Source: Clostridiales bacterium (GTDB taxonomy: Bacteria; Bacillota; Clostridia; Oscillospirales; Acutalibacteraceae). From it: DNA of 45,913 nucleotides. This document shows, in pieces, positions 1-12,363 of the stretch. The position numbers and the translations under genes are program-made. Every line of letters begins with the position of its first letter. Position 1 is the stretch's first letter. The notes beneath the pieces were generated by a model. It did no database searches. It worked only from the letters and a program-made list of their open reading frames with translations, and was not told the origin of the DNA. The stretch lies in contig JAAYKB010000059.1 in the NCBI GenBank assembly GCA_012522615.1, positions 1 to 45,913 of the forward strand, read 5' to 3'.

Positions 1-26
1 TTGAAGATAAGCATGAGAAATATTTA

Positions 27-57
27 ACCGGAGCAGTCACAGGCTGCCCCGGTTTTT
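27..57 (+). terminator. Rho-independent terminator of a gene off the left edge
   Basis: ACCGG-A-GCAG (27-36) pairs with CTGC-C-CCGGT (44-53), with one internal mismatch, and runs into a short T tract (53-57). It would end a plus-strand transcript entering from the left. It also lies just beyond the stop of the minus-strand lipoprotein gene, so it may serve both directions, but the minus-side tail is poorer in T. Confidence 0.7.
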
Positions 58-75
58 AATGTTAGATATATGCTT

Positions 76-630
76 TTAATAATCTGGCATGGAACTGAAT
101 AAAACATTCATTCCGCCGATGTCGAAAAGCTCCTGAGATGCAAACGAGTTTGTATCCCCGTTGTAGGTATAGTTTCTCAGGTTGACGCCCGAGCCGGTTA
201 TGACGGCGGCAGTGATGTTGGCCTTGTTGTTGTCATTGCTCCAGACCGAGAAGTAAACCCGACCGAGCTGGACAAACTGGTTAAGAAGAGGGTAATAGTT
301 GTCCCCGTTCACCACGACAAGCAGCCAGCTTTGACCGTCATCCCATGCGATATTGCCGTCCGAGCTTCTTTCCGCCTGGGTATGCAGCTCCACGGTTTCG
401 TCTGTGCCGTCGCCGTCCAGGTCATATGAGAAGTCGCTTATTTTTGCTGCCATTCCCTTTCTGGGGTCGGCCGAGGATGCCGGAATGTCGGTTTCGTTTT
501 TAGTGGTGGCTGTTGTGACCTGTTCAGTCGTAGCGCCGGTGGTCTGCGCGGGTGGTTGGCTTTTTGCCGATTCGTCTTTTGCCCTTCCGCATCCGCCTGT
601 AATTATTAATAAAGTAAATAATACAAACAA
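76..630 (-). CDS. Putative secreted lipoprotein with a DxDGDG acidic loop
   Basis: I do not recognise a named family. The N-terminus is a hydrophobic stretch ending in ITGGC-GR, a lipobox-like site, followed by a Thr/Gln/Pro-rich linker and a domain opening with DLDGDGTDE, the Ca-binding-type loop common in clostridial surface proteins. This suggests a lipoprotein on the outer face of the membrane. The start given is a TTG, but it lies far from the strong ribosome binding site AAGGGGGG (654-661). Reading the same frame from an ACG at 646-648 gives a textbook signal start (M/T-K-N-T-I-L-L-F) five bases after that site, so the real or ancestral start is probably 648. The gene diverges from rpoB. 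Confidence 0.7.
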   Translation of the reverse strand: MFVLFTLLIITGGCGRAKDESAKSQPPAQTTGATTEQVTTATTKNETDIPASSADPRKGMAAKISDFSYDLDGDGTDETVELHTQAERSSDGNIAWDDGQSWLLVVVNGDNYYPLLNQFVQLGRVYFSVWSNDNNKANITAAVITGSGVNLRNYTYNGDTNSFASQELFDIGGMNVLFSSMPDY

Positions 631-872
631 TAATATTGTGTTTTTCGTATTTGCCCCCCTTATCTATAACGCTCAGCATTATTATGCCCTTGTTTTCGGA
701 TAAATTCAGCCTAATAAAACCCGCTAATTAATAACAACGCCGCCATGTGTATCGTAAAGGTGGCCTGCCTTGTATGCAAATGGTATTCTGCCCTGATTAT
801 TTTCAAAATTGCTGTCAAAACTCAAAATTAAAGGAAAAAATGATGAAAAGCCTGTCAAATCGCAAAAAACAA

Positions 873-901
873 TTGACAAGCTCTCTTATTAGGTGTATTA
901 T
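873..901 (+). promoter_or_regulatory. Sigma-A promoter of rpoBC
   Basis: TTGACA (873-878), a 17-base spacer and TATTAT (896-901). The -35 is perfect and the -10 has one mismatch. Transcription would start near 908, giving a leader of about 320 bases before rpoB. Confidence 0.8.
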
Positions 902-907
902 AGTATA

Positions 908-1231
908 CTGCATAATCATGGAAAAATGTCCCCATTATCAAAAAAAGTATATCACATATTGTGAAAAATTACAAGTCCCTTTCGCTGGAATTTCGGCGAA
1001 TTGCTTGCCGCTTTTTAATGACATTCTCACCTGCTCCAATAGGAAAACCGAGATGATATAAAGCTTTTGGTTGGCTCATAACCGAATTTCACCAAAAGCC
1101 GCGACAAGAGAACACATACAGGGATACAAGGCGGGTTTCCGTGAGATCATGGTTAACCTGATTCGCGCCCTGCGGGGTGCAAAATCAGAACGGGAATCCA
1201 ATAAAAATACAAAACAGGAGTGATCTGGTCT
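908..1231 (+). promoter_or_regulatory. Long structured rpoB leader with attenuator-like hairpin
   Basis: This stretch holds no convincing gene. It contains a 6-bp hairpin, CGGCGA (994-999) with TTGCCG (1005-1010, one G-T pair), followed by CTTTTT, which looks like a weak intrinsic terminator. It also has a perfect 9-bp inverted repeat, GCTTTTGGT (1063-1071) with ACCAAAAGC (1091-1099). The arrangement would allow attenuation of rpoBC, but the leader could equally be passive; this is inference from structure alone. Confidence 0.4.
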
Positions 1232-4200
1232 ATGGCGAATATCAAACCGGTGAAGCTTGGAAACAATGTCCGCATGAGCTTCTCCAAAATCAACGAGGTT
1301 TTGGAAATGCCGAACCTGATTGAGGTTCAGAAAAACTCGTACAAATGGTTTCTTGAGGAGGGGCTTAAGGAAGTATTTCAGGATGTGGCTTCTATTACGG
1401 ACTATACCGGCAAGCTGGTGCTTGAATTTGTTGATTATCGCATAGACGGTACCCCGAAATATACGGTGGAGCAGTGCAAGGAACGCGATGTGACTTATGC
1501 CGCCCCTCTGCGTGTGCGCGCTCGTCTTATTAATAAGGAAACAGGCGAGATTAAGGAATCCGAAGTGTTTATGGGCGATTTCCCCCTGATGACCGACAGC
1601 GGAACCTTTGTTATAAACGGAGCGGAGCGCGTTATTGTATCCCAGTTGGTTCGTTCGCCCGGCGTTTATTACGGCATGACATATGACAGCACAGGAAAAA
1701 AGCTGTTCAACTCCACCATTATTCCCAACCGCGGCGCATGGCTCGAGTATGAAACAGATTCGCAGGACATTTTTTATGTCCGTATTGATAAAAACCGCAA
1801 GATTCCGGTTACCGTGTTTGCCCGTGCGCTCGGGCTCGGTACGGATGCCGAACTGCTAGACTTCTTCGGCGACGACGAACGTATCCACGCGACCATTGAA
1901 AAGGATATTACCAAAAATACCGAGGAGGCGCTGCTTGAAGTATACCGCAAGCTTCGTCCGGGTGAGCCTTTGACTGTCGAGAACTCCCAGCAGCATCTCG
2001 AGAGCCTGTTTTTTGACGCCCGCCGCTATGACCTGTCGCGTGTCGGACGCTATAAATACAATAAAAAGCTGTCGCTTTCCAATAGGCTGACCGGATTTAG
2101 AATCAGCCGCCCTATCGTCAACCCCATGACCGGCGAGGTTATGGCTGAGGAGGGCGAGCTTATCAATCATCAAAGGGCAATCGAAATCGAGTCGGCCGGC
2201 GTTATGGTAGCCTATGTCAATGTTGAGGAACACGGCGAGACCCGCGAGGTCAAGATTGTTTCCAACGGCATGGTGGATATTAAGAATTTTGTCAGCTTCG
2301 ACTGTGAGGAACTGGGCATTCGCGAGCATGTTCGTTTTTCGGTGCTTAAGGAGATTCTCGATTCAACCGATGACGAGGATGCTTTGCGTGAAGCCATCCG
2401 CGAACGTGCGGATGAACTGGTTCCCAAGCACATTATCACCGATGACATTCTTGCTTCAATAAACTATATCTGCTGTCTTGCTCATGATGTGGGCATGACC
2501 GACGATATCGACCATCTCGGCAACCGCCGTATTCGTTCGGTGGGCGAGCTTTTGCAAAACCAGTTCCGTATCGGATTTTCACGTATGGAACGGGTTATTC
2601 GCGAACGCATGACACTGCAGGCTCAGGACATGGATGTTATTACCCCGCAGGCATTAATAAACATCCGTCCGGTTGTTGCCGCTATCAAGGAGTTCTTCGG
2701 CTCGTCACCTCTTTCACAGTTTATGGACCAGACCAACCCGCTTTCCGAGCTTACGCATAAGCGCCGCCTTTCGGCGCTCGGTCCCGGCGGATTGTCACGT
2801 GACCGCGCGGGATTTGAGGTGCGCGACGTTCACTACAGCCACTACGGACGCATGTGCCCGATTGAAACTCCGGAGGGTCCCAACATCGGTCTGATTTCTT
2901 ATCTTGCTACCTATGCGCGTATCAATGAATACGGCTTTATCGAAGCCCCCTTCCGCAAGGTTGACAAAGAAACAGGTGTTGTAACCGACGAGGTTGTCTA
3001 TATGCCGGCCGACGTCGAGGATGAATTTATTGTTGCCCAGGCTAACGAGCCCCTCGACGAGCAGGGCAGGTTTGCCCGTGCCAGGGTCAATGCCCGTTTC
3101 CGCAGCGAGTTTCTTGAAATTGAACCCGACAAGATCGAATATATGGACGTCTCCCCCAAGATGGTTGTTTCGGTCGCCACCGCCATGATTCCCTTCCTTG
3201 AAAATGACGACGCCAACCGTGCTTTGATGGGTTCAAACATGCAAAAACAGGCGGTTCCGCTTTTGACACCCGAAGCCCCGATAGTCGGAACCGGTATGGA
3301 ATATAAAGCCGCCATAGATTCGGGCGTTGTGGTATCTGCGAAGGAAGCCGGCACGGTCACCTCGGTAACGGCCGAGCGAATTGTGATTCGCCGCGATAAT
3401 GACGGCGGTCAGGACGTTTATCAACTGATAAAATTCAAGGGCTCCAACCAGGGAACCTGTATTAACCAGCGTCCGGTTGTGTCATACGGACAGCATGTCG
3501 AGAAAAACGAGGTTATTGCCGACGGTCCCTCGACCTGCAACGGCGAGATTTCGCTCGGCAAAAACGTGCTGATAGGGTTTATGTCGTGGGAAGGCTATAA
3601 CTATGAGGACGCCATCCTTATTAATGAGAAACTTGTACGCGATGATGTATTTACCTCGATTCATATCGAAGAATATGAGATAGAAGCGCGTGATACCAAG
3701 CTGGGTCCCGAAGAAATCACACGTGATATTCCGAACGTCGGCGAGGATGCCCTCAAGGATCTCGACGAACGCGGTATTATTCATGTCGGCGCAGAGGTTC
3801 GCTCGGGAGATATTCTTGTAGGCAAAGTTACTCCTAAGGGTGAAACCGAGCTTACTGCGGAAGAGCGGCTGCTGCGTGCGATATTTGGTGAAAAGGCGCG
3901 CGAGGTGCGCGATACATCCCTCAAGGTACCCCATGGCGAATACGGCATTGTGGTTGACGTCAAGGTTTTCACCCGTGAGAACTGCGATGAGCTCAGCCCC
4001 GGCGTGAATATGGTGGTGCGCTGCTATGTCGCCCAGAAGCGCAAGATAAGCGTGGGTGACAAGATGGCGGGACGCCACGGTAACAAGGGCGTTGTTTCGT
4101 GCATCCTTCCGAGTGAGGATATGCCCTTCCTGCCCGACGGCACCCCACTGGATATTGTTCTTAATCCTCTCGGTGTTCCGTCCCGTATGAACATCGGTCA

Positions 4201-4945
4201 GGTTCTTGAGGTTCATCTGGGATACGCCGCGGCGGCTCTCGGCTTCAAGGTTATGACCCCGGTATTTGACGGGGCACACGAGTCGGATATCCGTGAGCTT
4301 CTTGAGAAGATTGGAAAGGGTGAGGACGGCAAGTCCATCCTTTATGACGGACGTACCGGCAAGCAGTTTGATAACCCCGTTACGGTCGGTTATATGTATT
4401 TCTTGAAGCTTCACCATCTTGTCGACGATAAGATCCACGCCCGTTCAACCGGCCCGTATTCACTTGTCACCCAGCAGCCTTTGGGCGGCAAGGCGCAGTT
4501 CGGCGGTCAGCGTTTTGGCGAAATGGAAGTTTGGGCACTTGAAGCTTACGGCGCCGCCTATACCCTGCAGGAAATCCTGACGGTCAAGTCGGACGATGTT
4601 GTGGGACGTGTTAAGACCTATGAGTCTATTGTTAAAGGGCAAAACGTTCCCCAGTCGGGTGTTCCGGAATCCTTCAAGGTTCTTGTCAAGGAGCTGCAGT
4701 CGCTTGGACTTGATATTAAGGTAATGAATAAGGATAATCAGGAAATCGATTTGAAGCAGACATTTGATGATGACGAAGAGGTCAACATGGTCGCAATTGA
4801 TGACGGTGTATTCCAGAGCGTAACCAATGAAGATGAGCTGGTAGGTTATGAGGTGGAAGACCCCAATCTCAATGACCAGGATCTTCTCAGTGATGAGGAT
4901 GTCGACGATTCCGAACTGCTTACAGACGATCTCGATGAGATATAG
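1232..4945 (+). CDS. rpoB: DNA-directed RNA polymerase subunit beta
   Basis: Catalytic core subunit of RNA polymerase, 1237 residues. The rifampicin pocket is plain at about residues 487-525 (FMDQTNPLSELTHKRR, then LSALGPGG), with the Asp, His and Ser positions that mutate in resistant strains all wild type. PIETPEGPNIG and the conserved GDKMAGRHGNKG motif are present. The chosen start is ATG 1232, eleven bases after AGGAG; an upstream in-frame GTG at 1220 overlaps that site and is unlikely. The C-terminus carries an extra acidic tail rich in Asp and Glu (about the last 55 residues), as in many clostridia. rpoC follows after 21 bases. rplJ-rplL do not precede it here. Confidence 0.98.
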   Translation: MANIKPVKLGNNVRMSFSKINEVLEMPNLIEVQKNSYKWFLEEGLKEVFQDVASITDYTGKLVLEFVDYRIDGTPKYTVEQCKERDVTYAAPLRVRARLINKETGEIKESEVFMGDFPLMTDSGTFVINGAERVIVSQLVRSPGVYYGMTYDSTGKKLFNSTIIPNRGAWLEYETDSQDIFYVRIDKNRKIPVTVFARALGLGTDAELLDFFGDDERIHATIEKDITKNTEEALLEVYRKLRPGEPLTVENSQQHLESLFFDARRYDLSRVGRYKYNKKLSLSNRLTGFRISRPIVNPMTGEVMAEEGELINHQRAIEIESAGVMVAYVNVEEHGETREVKIVSNGMVDIKNFVSFDCEELGIREHVRFSVLKEILDSTDDEDALREAIRERADELVPKHIITDDILASINYICCLAHDVGMTDDIDHLGNRRIRSVGELLQNQFRIGFSRMERVIRERMTLQAQDMDVITPQALINIRPVVAAIKEFFGSSPLSQFMDQTNPLSELTHKRRLSALGPGGLSRDRAGFEVRDVHYSHYGRMCPIETPEGPNIGLISYLATYARINEYGFIEAPFRKVDKETGVVTDEVVYMPADVEDEFIVAQANEPLDEQGRFARARVNARFRSEFLEIEPDKIEYMDVSPKMVVSVATAMIPFLENDDANRALMGSNMQKQAVPLLTPEAPIVGTGMEYKAAIDSGVVVSAKEAGTVTSVTAERIVIRRDNDGGQDVYQLIKFKGSNQGTCINQRPVVSYGQHVEKNEVIADGPSTCNGEISLGKNVLIGFMSWEGYNYEDAILINEKLVRDDVFTSIHIEEYEIEARDTKLGPEEITRDIPNVGEDALKDLDERGIIHVGAEVRSGDILVGKVTPKGETELTAEERLLRAIFGEKAREVRDTSLKVPHGEYGIVVDVKVFTRENCDELSPGVNMVVRCYVAQKRKISVGDKMAGRHGNKGVVSCILPSEDMPFLPDGTPLDIVLNPLGVPSRMNIGQVLEVHLGYAAAALGFKVMTPVFDGAHESDIRELLEKIGKGEDGKSILYDGRTGKQFDNPVTVGYMYFLKLHHLVDDKIHARSTGPYSLVTQQPLGGKAQFGGQRFGEMEVWALEAYGAAYTLQEILTVKSDDVVGRVKTYESIVKGQNVPQSGVPESFKVLVKELQSLGLDIKVMNKDNQEIDLKQTFDDDEEVNMVAIDDGVFQSVTNEDELVGYEVEDPNLNDQDLLSDEDVDDSELLTDDLDEI

Positions 4946-4966
4946 GAACGGGAGGACTTTCGCTAT

Positions 4967-8632
<3,666 letters not shown>

Positions 8633-8671
8633 GCTTTACAAGCCAGGCAGACGAAATCAAGCAATTTTTGC

Positions 8672-8701
8672 TTGACAAAATGATATACGCCGTGATAGTA
8701 T
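8672..8701 (+). promoter_or_regulatory. Probable sigma-A promoter of the rpsL operon
   Basis: A perfect TTGACA (8672-8677), 18-base spacer, then TAGTAT (8696-8701). It would give the str operon its own start about 115 bases before rpsL. A 7-bp hairpin with a 3-base loop, AAAGACC (8774-8780) with GGTCTTT (8784-8790), lies 20 bases before the rpsL ribosome binding site and could control translation. Confidence 0.6.
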
Positions 8702-8824
8702 TCATAATTGTGATATTAAAAACGGCGTGCGGCGGTAAGCTGTATCGCATACTTTATTTATTACCTTGTTTCCAAAGACCCATGGTCTTTTAGGAATATA
8801 TTCTATATACAGGAGGTGTTGTTT

Positions 8825-9250
8825 TTGCCAACCTTTAACCAGCTCGTGCGTAAAGGACGGGAGGAAGTCGAGAAGAAGTACAAGGCTCCGGCCCTCTTAA
8901 GGGGATGGAACTCTAAAAAGCGTATTCCTATCGAACAGAACTCTCCCCAGAAGCGAGGAGTGTGTACTGCGGTTAAGACTTCCACGCCCAAAAAGCCTAA
9001 CTCGGCTTTGCGTAAGGTCGCCCGTGTGCGCCTGTCCAACGGGATTGAGGTAACTTCCTATATCCCCGGTGAAGGCCATAATCTGCAGGAGCACAGCGTT
9101 GTCTTGATTCGCGGCGGACGTGTAAAGGACCTGCCCGGTGTGCGTTACCACATCATCCGCGGTACTCTGGACGCCCAGGGGGTAGCCAAGCGCATGCAGG
9201 CCCGTTCCAAGTACGGCGCAAAGAAACCCAAGGCCGGCGCGGCCAAATAG
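8825..9250 (+). CDS. rpsL: 30S ribosomal protein S12
   Basis: Decoding-site protein of the small subunit, 141 residues. The core motifs PKKPNSALRK, EGHNLQEHS and GGRVKDLPGVRYH are intact; the lysines whose change gives streptomycin resistance are wild type. The N-terminal part has the longer Firmicute form. The start is TTG 8825 (MPTFNQLVRKG), six bases after a perfect AGGAGGTG at 8811-8818; an in-frame GTG at 8816 lies inside that site and is ruled out. It heads the rpsL-rpsG-fusA cluster. Confidence 0.97.
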   Translation: MPTFNQLVRKGREEVEKKYKAPALLRGWNSKKRIPIEQNSPQKRGVCTAVKTSTPKKPNSALRKVARVRLSNGIEVTSYIPGEGHNLQEHSVVLIRGGRVKDLPGVRYHIIRGTLDAQGVAKRMQARSKYGAKKPKAGAAK

Positions 9251-9416
9251 TAAGGACATTTCAGCGGCTATATAGCAGCATTTATATAAATTTCCGATCT
9301 CGATTCTTTCGATAAGGAAGCCTTATACTGATTAGGGTTTAGAATGTTTTAAACTTTTTAACAGATACTAAGCAAATCAGTGTTGGAATAATGCTCTATA
9401 ACGGCCAACGGAAGCT

Positions 9417-9448
9417 TGCCTTTGACGGGAGGATGTTCCGCAAGGGCA
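9417..9448 (+). promoter_or_regulatory. Extended hairpin in the rpsL-rpsG spacer
   Basis: The 247-base spacer between rpsL and rpsG holds no gene. Near its end is a two-part stem: TGCCTTT (9417-9423) with AAGGGCA (9442-9448, one G-T pair), and CGGGA (9426-9430) with TTCCG (9436-9440) around a GGATG loop. It ends 34 bases before the rpsG ribosome binding site. In E. coli the same spacer binds S7 for autoregulation; a similar role here is inference. Confidence 0.45.
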
Positions 9449-9497
9449 GTCAATTTCGAGTACCTATGATATCATATCTATGAAGGAGGGAAGTAGA

Positions 9498-9968
9498 GTG
9501 CCGAGAAGAGGTTCCATAGCAAAACGTGATGTTTTGCCCGACCCGCTTTACAATTCCAAACTGGTCACCAGATTAATTAACAATGTCATGTATGACGGCA
9601 AGCGCGGCGTAGCGCAGAAGATTGTTTATGGTGCTTTTGACATTGTCCGTGAAAAGACCGGAAAAGATCCTATCGAGGTCTTTGAACAGGCCATGGAGAA
9701 TATCATGCCCCTGCTGGAGGTTAAAGCCCGCCGTGTCGGCGGCGCCACCTACCAGGTGCCGATTGAGGTTCGTCCCGAACGCCGTCAGACATTGGGGTTG
9801 CGCTGGCTGACAGCCTATTCACGCACCCGTTCCGAGCGTACCATGAAAGAACGTCTTGCAGGCGAGATTATGGACGCGATAAACGGTGTCGGCGGGGCAG
9901 CCAAAAAGCGCGATGACACCCATCGCATGGCAGAAGCGAACAAAGCATTTGCACACTACAGATGGTAA
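9498..9968 (+). CDS. rpsG: 30S ribosomal protein S7
   Basis: Primary 16S rRNA-binding protein that nucleates the head of the small subunit; exactly 156 residues, the usual length. MPRRGSIAKRDVLPDP, YNSKLVTRLINNVM, GGATYQVPIEVRPERR and the C-terminal KRDDTHRMAEANKAFAHYRW are all diagnostic. The start is GTG 9498, seven bases after AAGGAGGG (9483-9490); the upstream in-frame ATG at 9480 precedes this site. fusA follows after 181 bases that hold a small GCCCT/AGGGC hairpin (10049-10062) but no gene. Confidence 0.97.
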   Translation: MPRRGSIAKRDVLPDPLYNSKLVTRLINNVMYDGKRGVAQKIVYGAFDIVREKTGKDPIEVFEQAMENIMPLLEVKARRVGGATYQVPIEVRPERRQTLGLRWLTAYSRTRSERTMKERLAGEIMDAINGVGGAAKKRDDTHRMAEANKAFAHYRW

Positions 9969-10149
9969 GTCTCTGATTGCCATAATGTTTCGTTCACAGT
10001 TTGTACCGGAATGTTATGATACCGAGAGATTGAGCTTGTTTCAAACTAGCCCTCTTAAGGGCAAGGGGCTCACCATTTGTGGATTCGACGCCGCGAGTTG
10101 GTTTGCCTCCTGCAAGCAGCGTTTACGGAAAATTTAAGGAGGACAGTTA

Positions 10150-12234
10150 ATGGCAAGGCAAGTATCATTGGAGCTCACCAGAAACATCGGTATCATGGCC
10201 CACATCGACGCCGGTAAAACGACAACTACCGAGCGTATCCTGTTCTATACCGGTATTAACCATAAAATGGGTGAAACACATGACGGCTCGGCGACCATGG
10301 ACTGGATGGCGCAGGAGCAGGAGCGCGGTATTACAATTACTTCGGCGGCTACCACCTGTTTCTGGAAGAACCACCGTATTAATATCATCGACACCCCGGG
10401 TCACGTTGACTTTACCGTAGAGGTTGAGCGTTCGCTCCGCGTGCTCGACGGTTCGGTTACCGTTTTTTGTGCCAAGGGCGGTGTTGAACCCCAGTCTGAA
10501 ACCGTCTGGCGTCAGGCTGACCAATATAAAGTACCCCGTATGGCATATATAAACAAGATGGACATCATGGGCGCTGATTTTTACCGCGTCGTCAATATGA
10601 TGAAGGAGCGTCTTAAAACCAATGCCGTACCGATTCAGCTCCCCATCGGTGCCGAGGATACCTTCAAGGGTATTGTCGACCTTGTGGAGATGAAGGCGTA
10701 TATCTATTATGATGATATCGGCAAGGATATCCGTTGTGAGGATATTCCTGCAGATATGATGGATAAGGCGCAGGAATACCATGACGCTTTGGTTGAGGCT
10801 GTTGCCGAACAGGATGATGAGCTGCTTGAGAAATACTTCTCCGGCGAGCCCCTCACGATTGAAGAAATCAAGTCCTGCATCCGCAAGGCGACTATTGCCA
10901 ACAGGATGGTTCCCGTGACCTGCGGCACATCCTATCGCAACAAGGGCGTACAAAAGCTGCTTGATGCCGTTGTGGATTATATGCCTGCCCCGACCGACAT
11001 TCCCTCAATTAAAGGAATCAACCCCGATACCCAGGAGGAGATCGAGCGTCATTCTTCCGATTCCGAGCCTTTTGCGGCTTTGGCATTTAAGATTGCGACC
11101 GACCCGTTCGTAGGAAAGCTTTGCTTCTTCCGCGTATATTCCGGCAAGGTCAACGCGGGCTCAAGCGTATACAACTCAAACAAGGATAACAACGAGCGTT
11201 TAGGCCGTATTCTCCAGATGCACTCCAACCATCGTCAGGATATTGAAACCGTTTATGCGGGAGATATTGCGGCTGCGGTCGGGCTGAAGAATACCACCAC
11301 CGGAGACACCCTGTGTGACGAAAAGCATCCGGTTATTCTTGAGTCGATGGAGTTCCCAGAGCCTGTTATCCGAGTTGCGATTGAGCCTAGGACAAAGGCC
11401 GGTCAGGAGAAGATGGGCATTGCCCTCTCAAAGCTTGCGGAGGAGGACCCCACCTTTAAGAACTACACCGACGAAGAAACCGGTCAGACCATAATCGCGG
11501 GTATGGGCGAGCTCCATCTTGAGATTATTGTCGACCGCCTGCTCCGCGAATTCAAGGTAGAGGCCAATGTCGGCGCACCTCAGGTTGCCTATAAGGAGAC
11601 CATCCGCAAAAGCGCAGAGATTGACCACAAATATGCCCGCCAGTCGGGCGGACGCGGACAGTATGGTCACGTTAAAATCCGTATTGAGCCTAACGAAACC
11701 GGCAAGGGATATGAATTTGTCAACGCTGTTGTCGGCGGCGTCATTCCCAAGGAGTACATCCCGGCCGTTGACCAGGGTGTTCAGGGTGCTATGCTGTCGG
11801 GCGTTGTGGCAGGCTATAACGTGGTTGACGTCAAGGTTACCCTATTTGACGGTTCGTACCACGAAGTAGACTCTTCCGAAATGGCATTTAAGATTGCCGG
11901 CTCAATGGCCTTCAAAGAAGCCATGCGAAGAGCGGATCCCGTTCTGCTTGAACCAATCATGAGGGTGGTTGTCACGGTACCCGAGGAGTATATGGGTGAT
12001 GTAATCGGCGATTTGAACTCCCGACGCGGTATGATTCAGGGAATGGAAGCAGTCTCAGGCGCCCAGCAGATAACAGCAATGGTACCGCTGTCCGAGATGT
12101 TCGGCTATGCAACCGACATGCGTTCACGCACGCAGGGACGCGGACAGTACAGCATGGAACCCAGCCATTATTCCGAGCTTCCGAAGAGTGTGGCAGAAAA
12201 CATTATATCCAAAAGGATTAAGAAAGAGGATTAA
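10150..12234 (+). CDS. fusA: Translation elongation factor G
   Basis: GTPase that drives ribosomal translocation, 694 residues, full length. G1 is AHIDAGKTTTTER near residue 17, switch I has ERGITITSAA, G3 is DTPGHVDF and G4 is NKMD. Domain III and the RQSGGRGQYGHV domain IV region are intact, and the C-terminal RGQYSMEPSHYSELP is typical. The ribosome binding site is AAGGAGG, 9 bases before ATG. It is the third gene of the str cluster. Confidence 0.97.
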   Translation: MARQVSLELTRNIGIMAHIDAGKTTTTERILFYTGINHKMGETHDGSATMDWMAQEQERGITITSAATTCFWKNHRINIIDTPGHVDFTVEVERSLRVLDGSVTVFCAKGGVEPQSETVWRQADQYKVPRMAYINKMDIMGADFYRVVNMMKERLKTNAVPIQLPIGAEDTFKGIVDLVEMKAYIYYDDIGKDIRCEDIPADMMDKAQEYHDALVEAVAEQDDELLEKYFSGEPLTIEEIKSCIRKATIANRMVPVTCGTSYRNKGVQKLLDAVVDYMPAPTDIPSIKGINPDTQEEIERHSSDSEPFAALAFKIATDPFVGKLCFFRVYSGKVNAGSSVYNSNKDNNERLGRILQMHSNHRQDIETVYAGDIAAAVGLKNTTTGDTLCDEKHPVILESMEFPEPVIRVAIEPRTKAGQEKMGIALSKLAEEDPTFKNYTDEETGQTIIAGMGELHLEIIVDRLLREFKVEANVGAPQVAYKETIRKSAEIDHKYARQSGGRGQYGHVKIRIEPNETGKGYEFVNAVVGGVIPKEYIPAVDQGVQGAMLSGVVAGYNVVDVKVTLFDGSYHEVDSSEMAFKIAGSMAFKEAMRRADPVLLEPIMRVVVTVPEEYMGDVIGDLNSRRGMIQGMEAVSGAQQITAMVPLSEMFGYATDMRSRTQGRGQYSMEPSHYSELPKSVAENIISKRIKKED

Positions 12235-12270
12235 TCTGTCTGCCAAATCGATATTTTATTTGGAAAAGGC

Positions 12271-12299
12271 TTGAAATTCGCTTGACTAATTGTTAAAAT
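12271..12299 (+). promoter_or_regulatory. Sigma-A promoter of tuf
   Basis: TTGAAA (12271-12276), a 17-base spacer and TAAAAT (12294-12299) lie in the 129-base gap between fusA and tuf. tuf can therefore be transcribed on its own as well as by readthrough from the str operon. Confidence 0.6.
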
Positions 12300-12363
12300 G
12301 AATTCCATAGGTTTTCATTAATTATGAAAAAGTAATTTGTGTTTATAAAAGGAGGAAATAAAC

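Noticed and set aside
747..1061. 104-codon plus-strand ORF upstream of rpoB
   Set aside because: It spans the rpoB promoter and leader hairpin, has odd composition (many Cys, Tyr and Lys) and no ribosome binding site.
2692..2806. Possible rifampicin-resistance changes in rpoB
   Set aside because: The pocket residues (Asp, His, Ser in the FMDQ...THKRR...SALGPGG segment) are wild type.
3482..4438. 318-codon ORF antisense to rpoB
   Set aside because: It is an open shadow frame of a strongly conserved, GC-rich gene; the sense product is certain.
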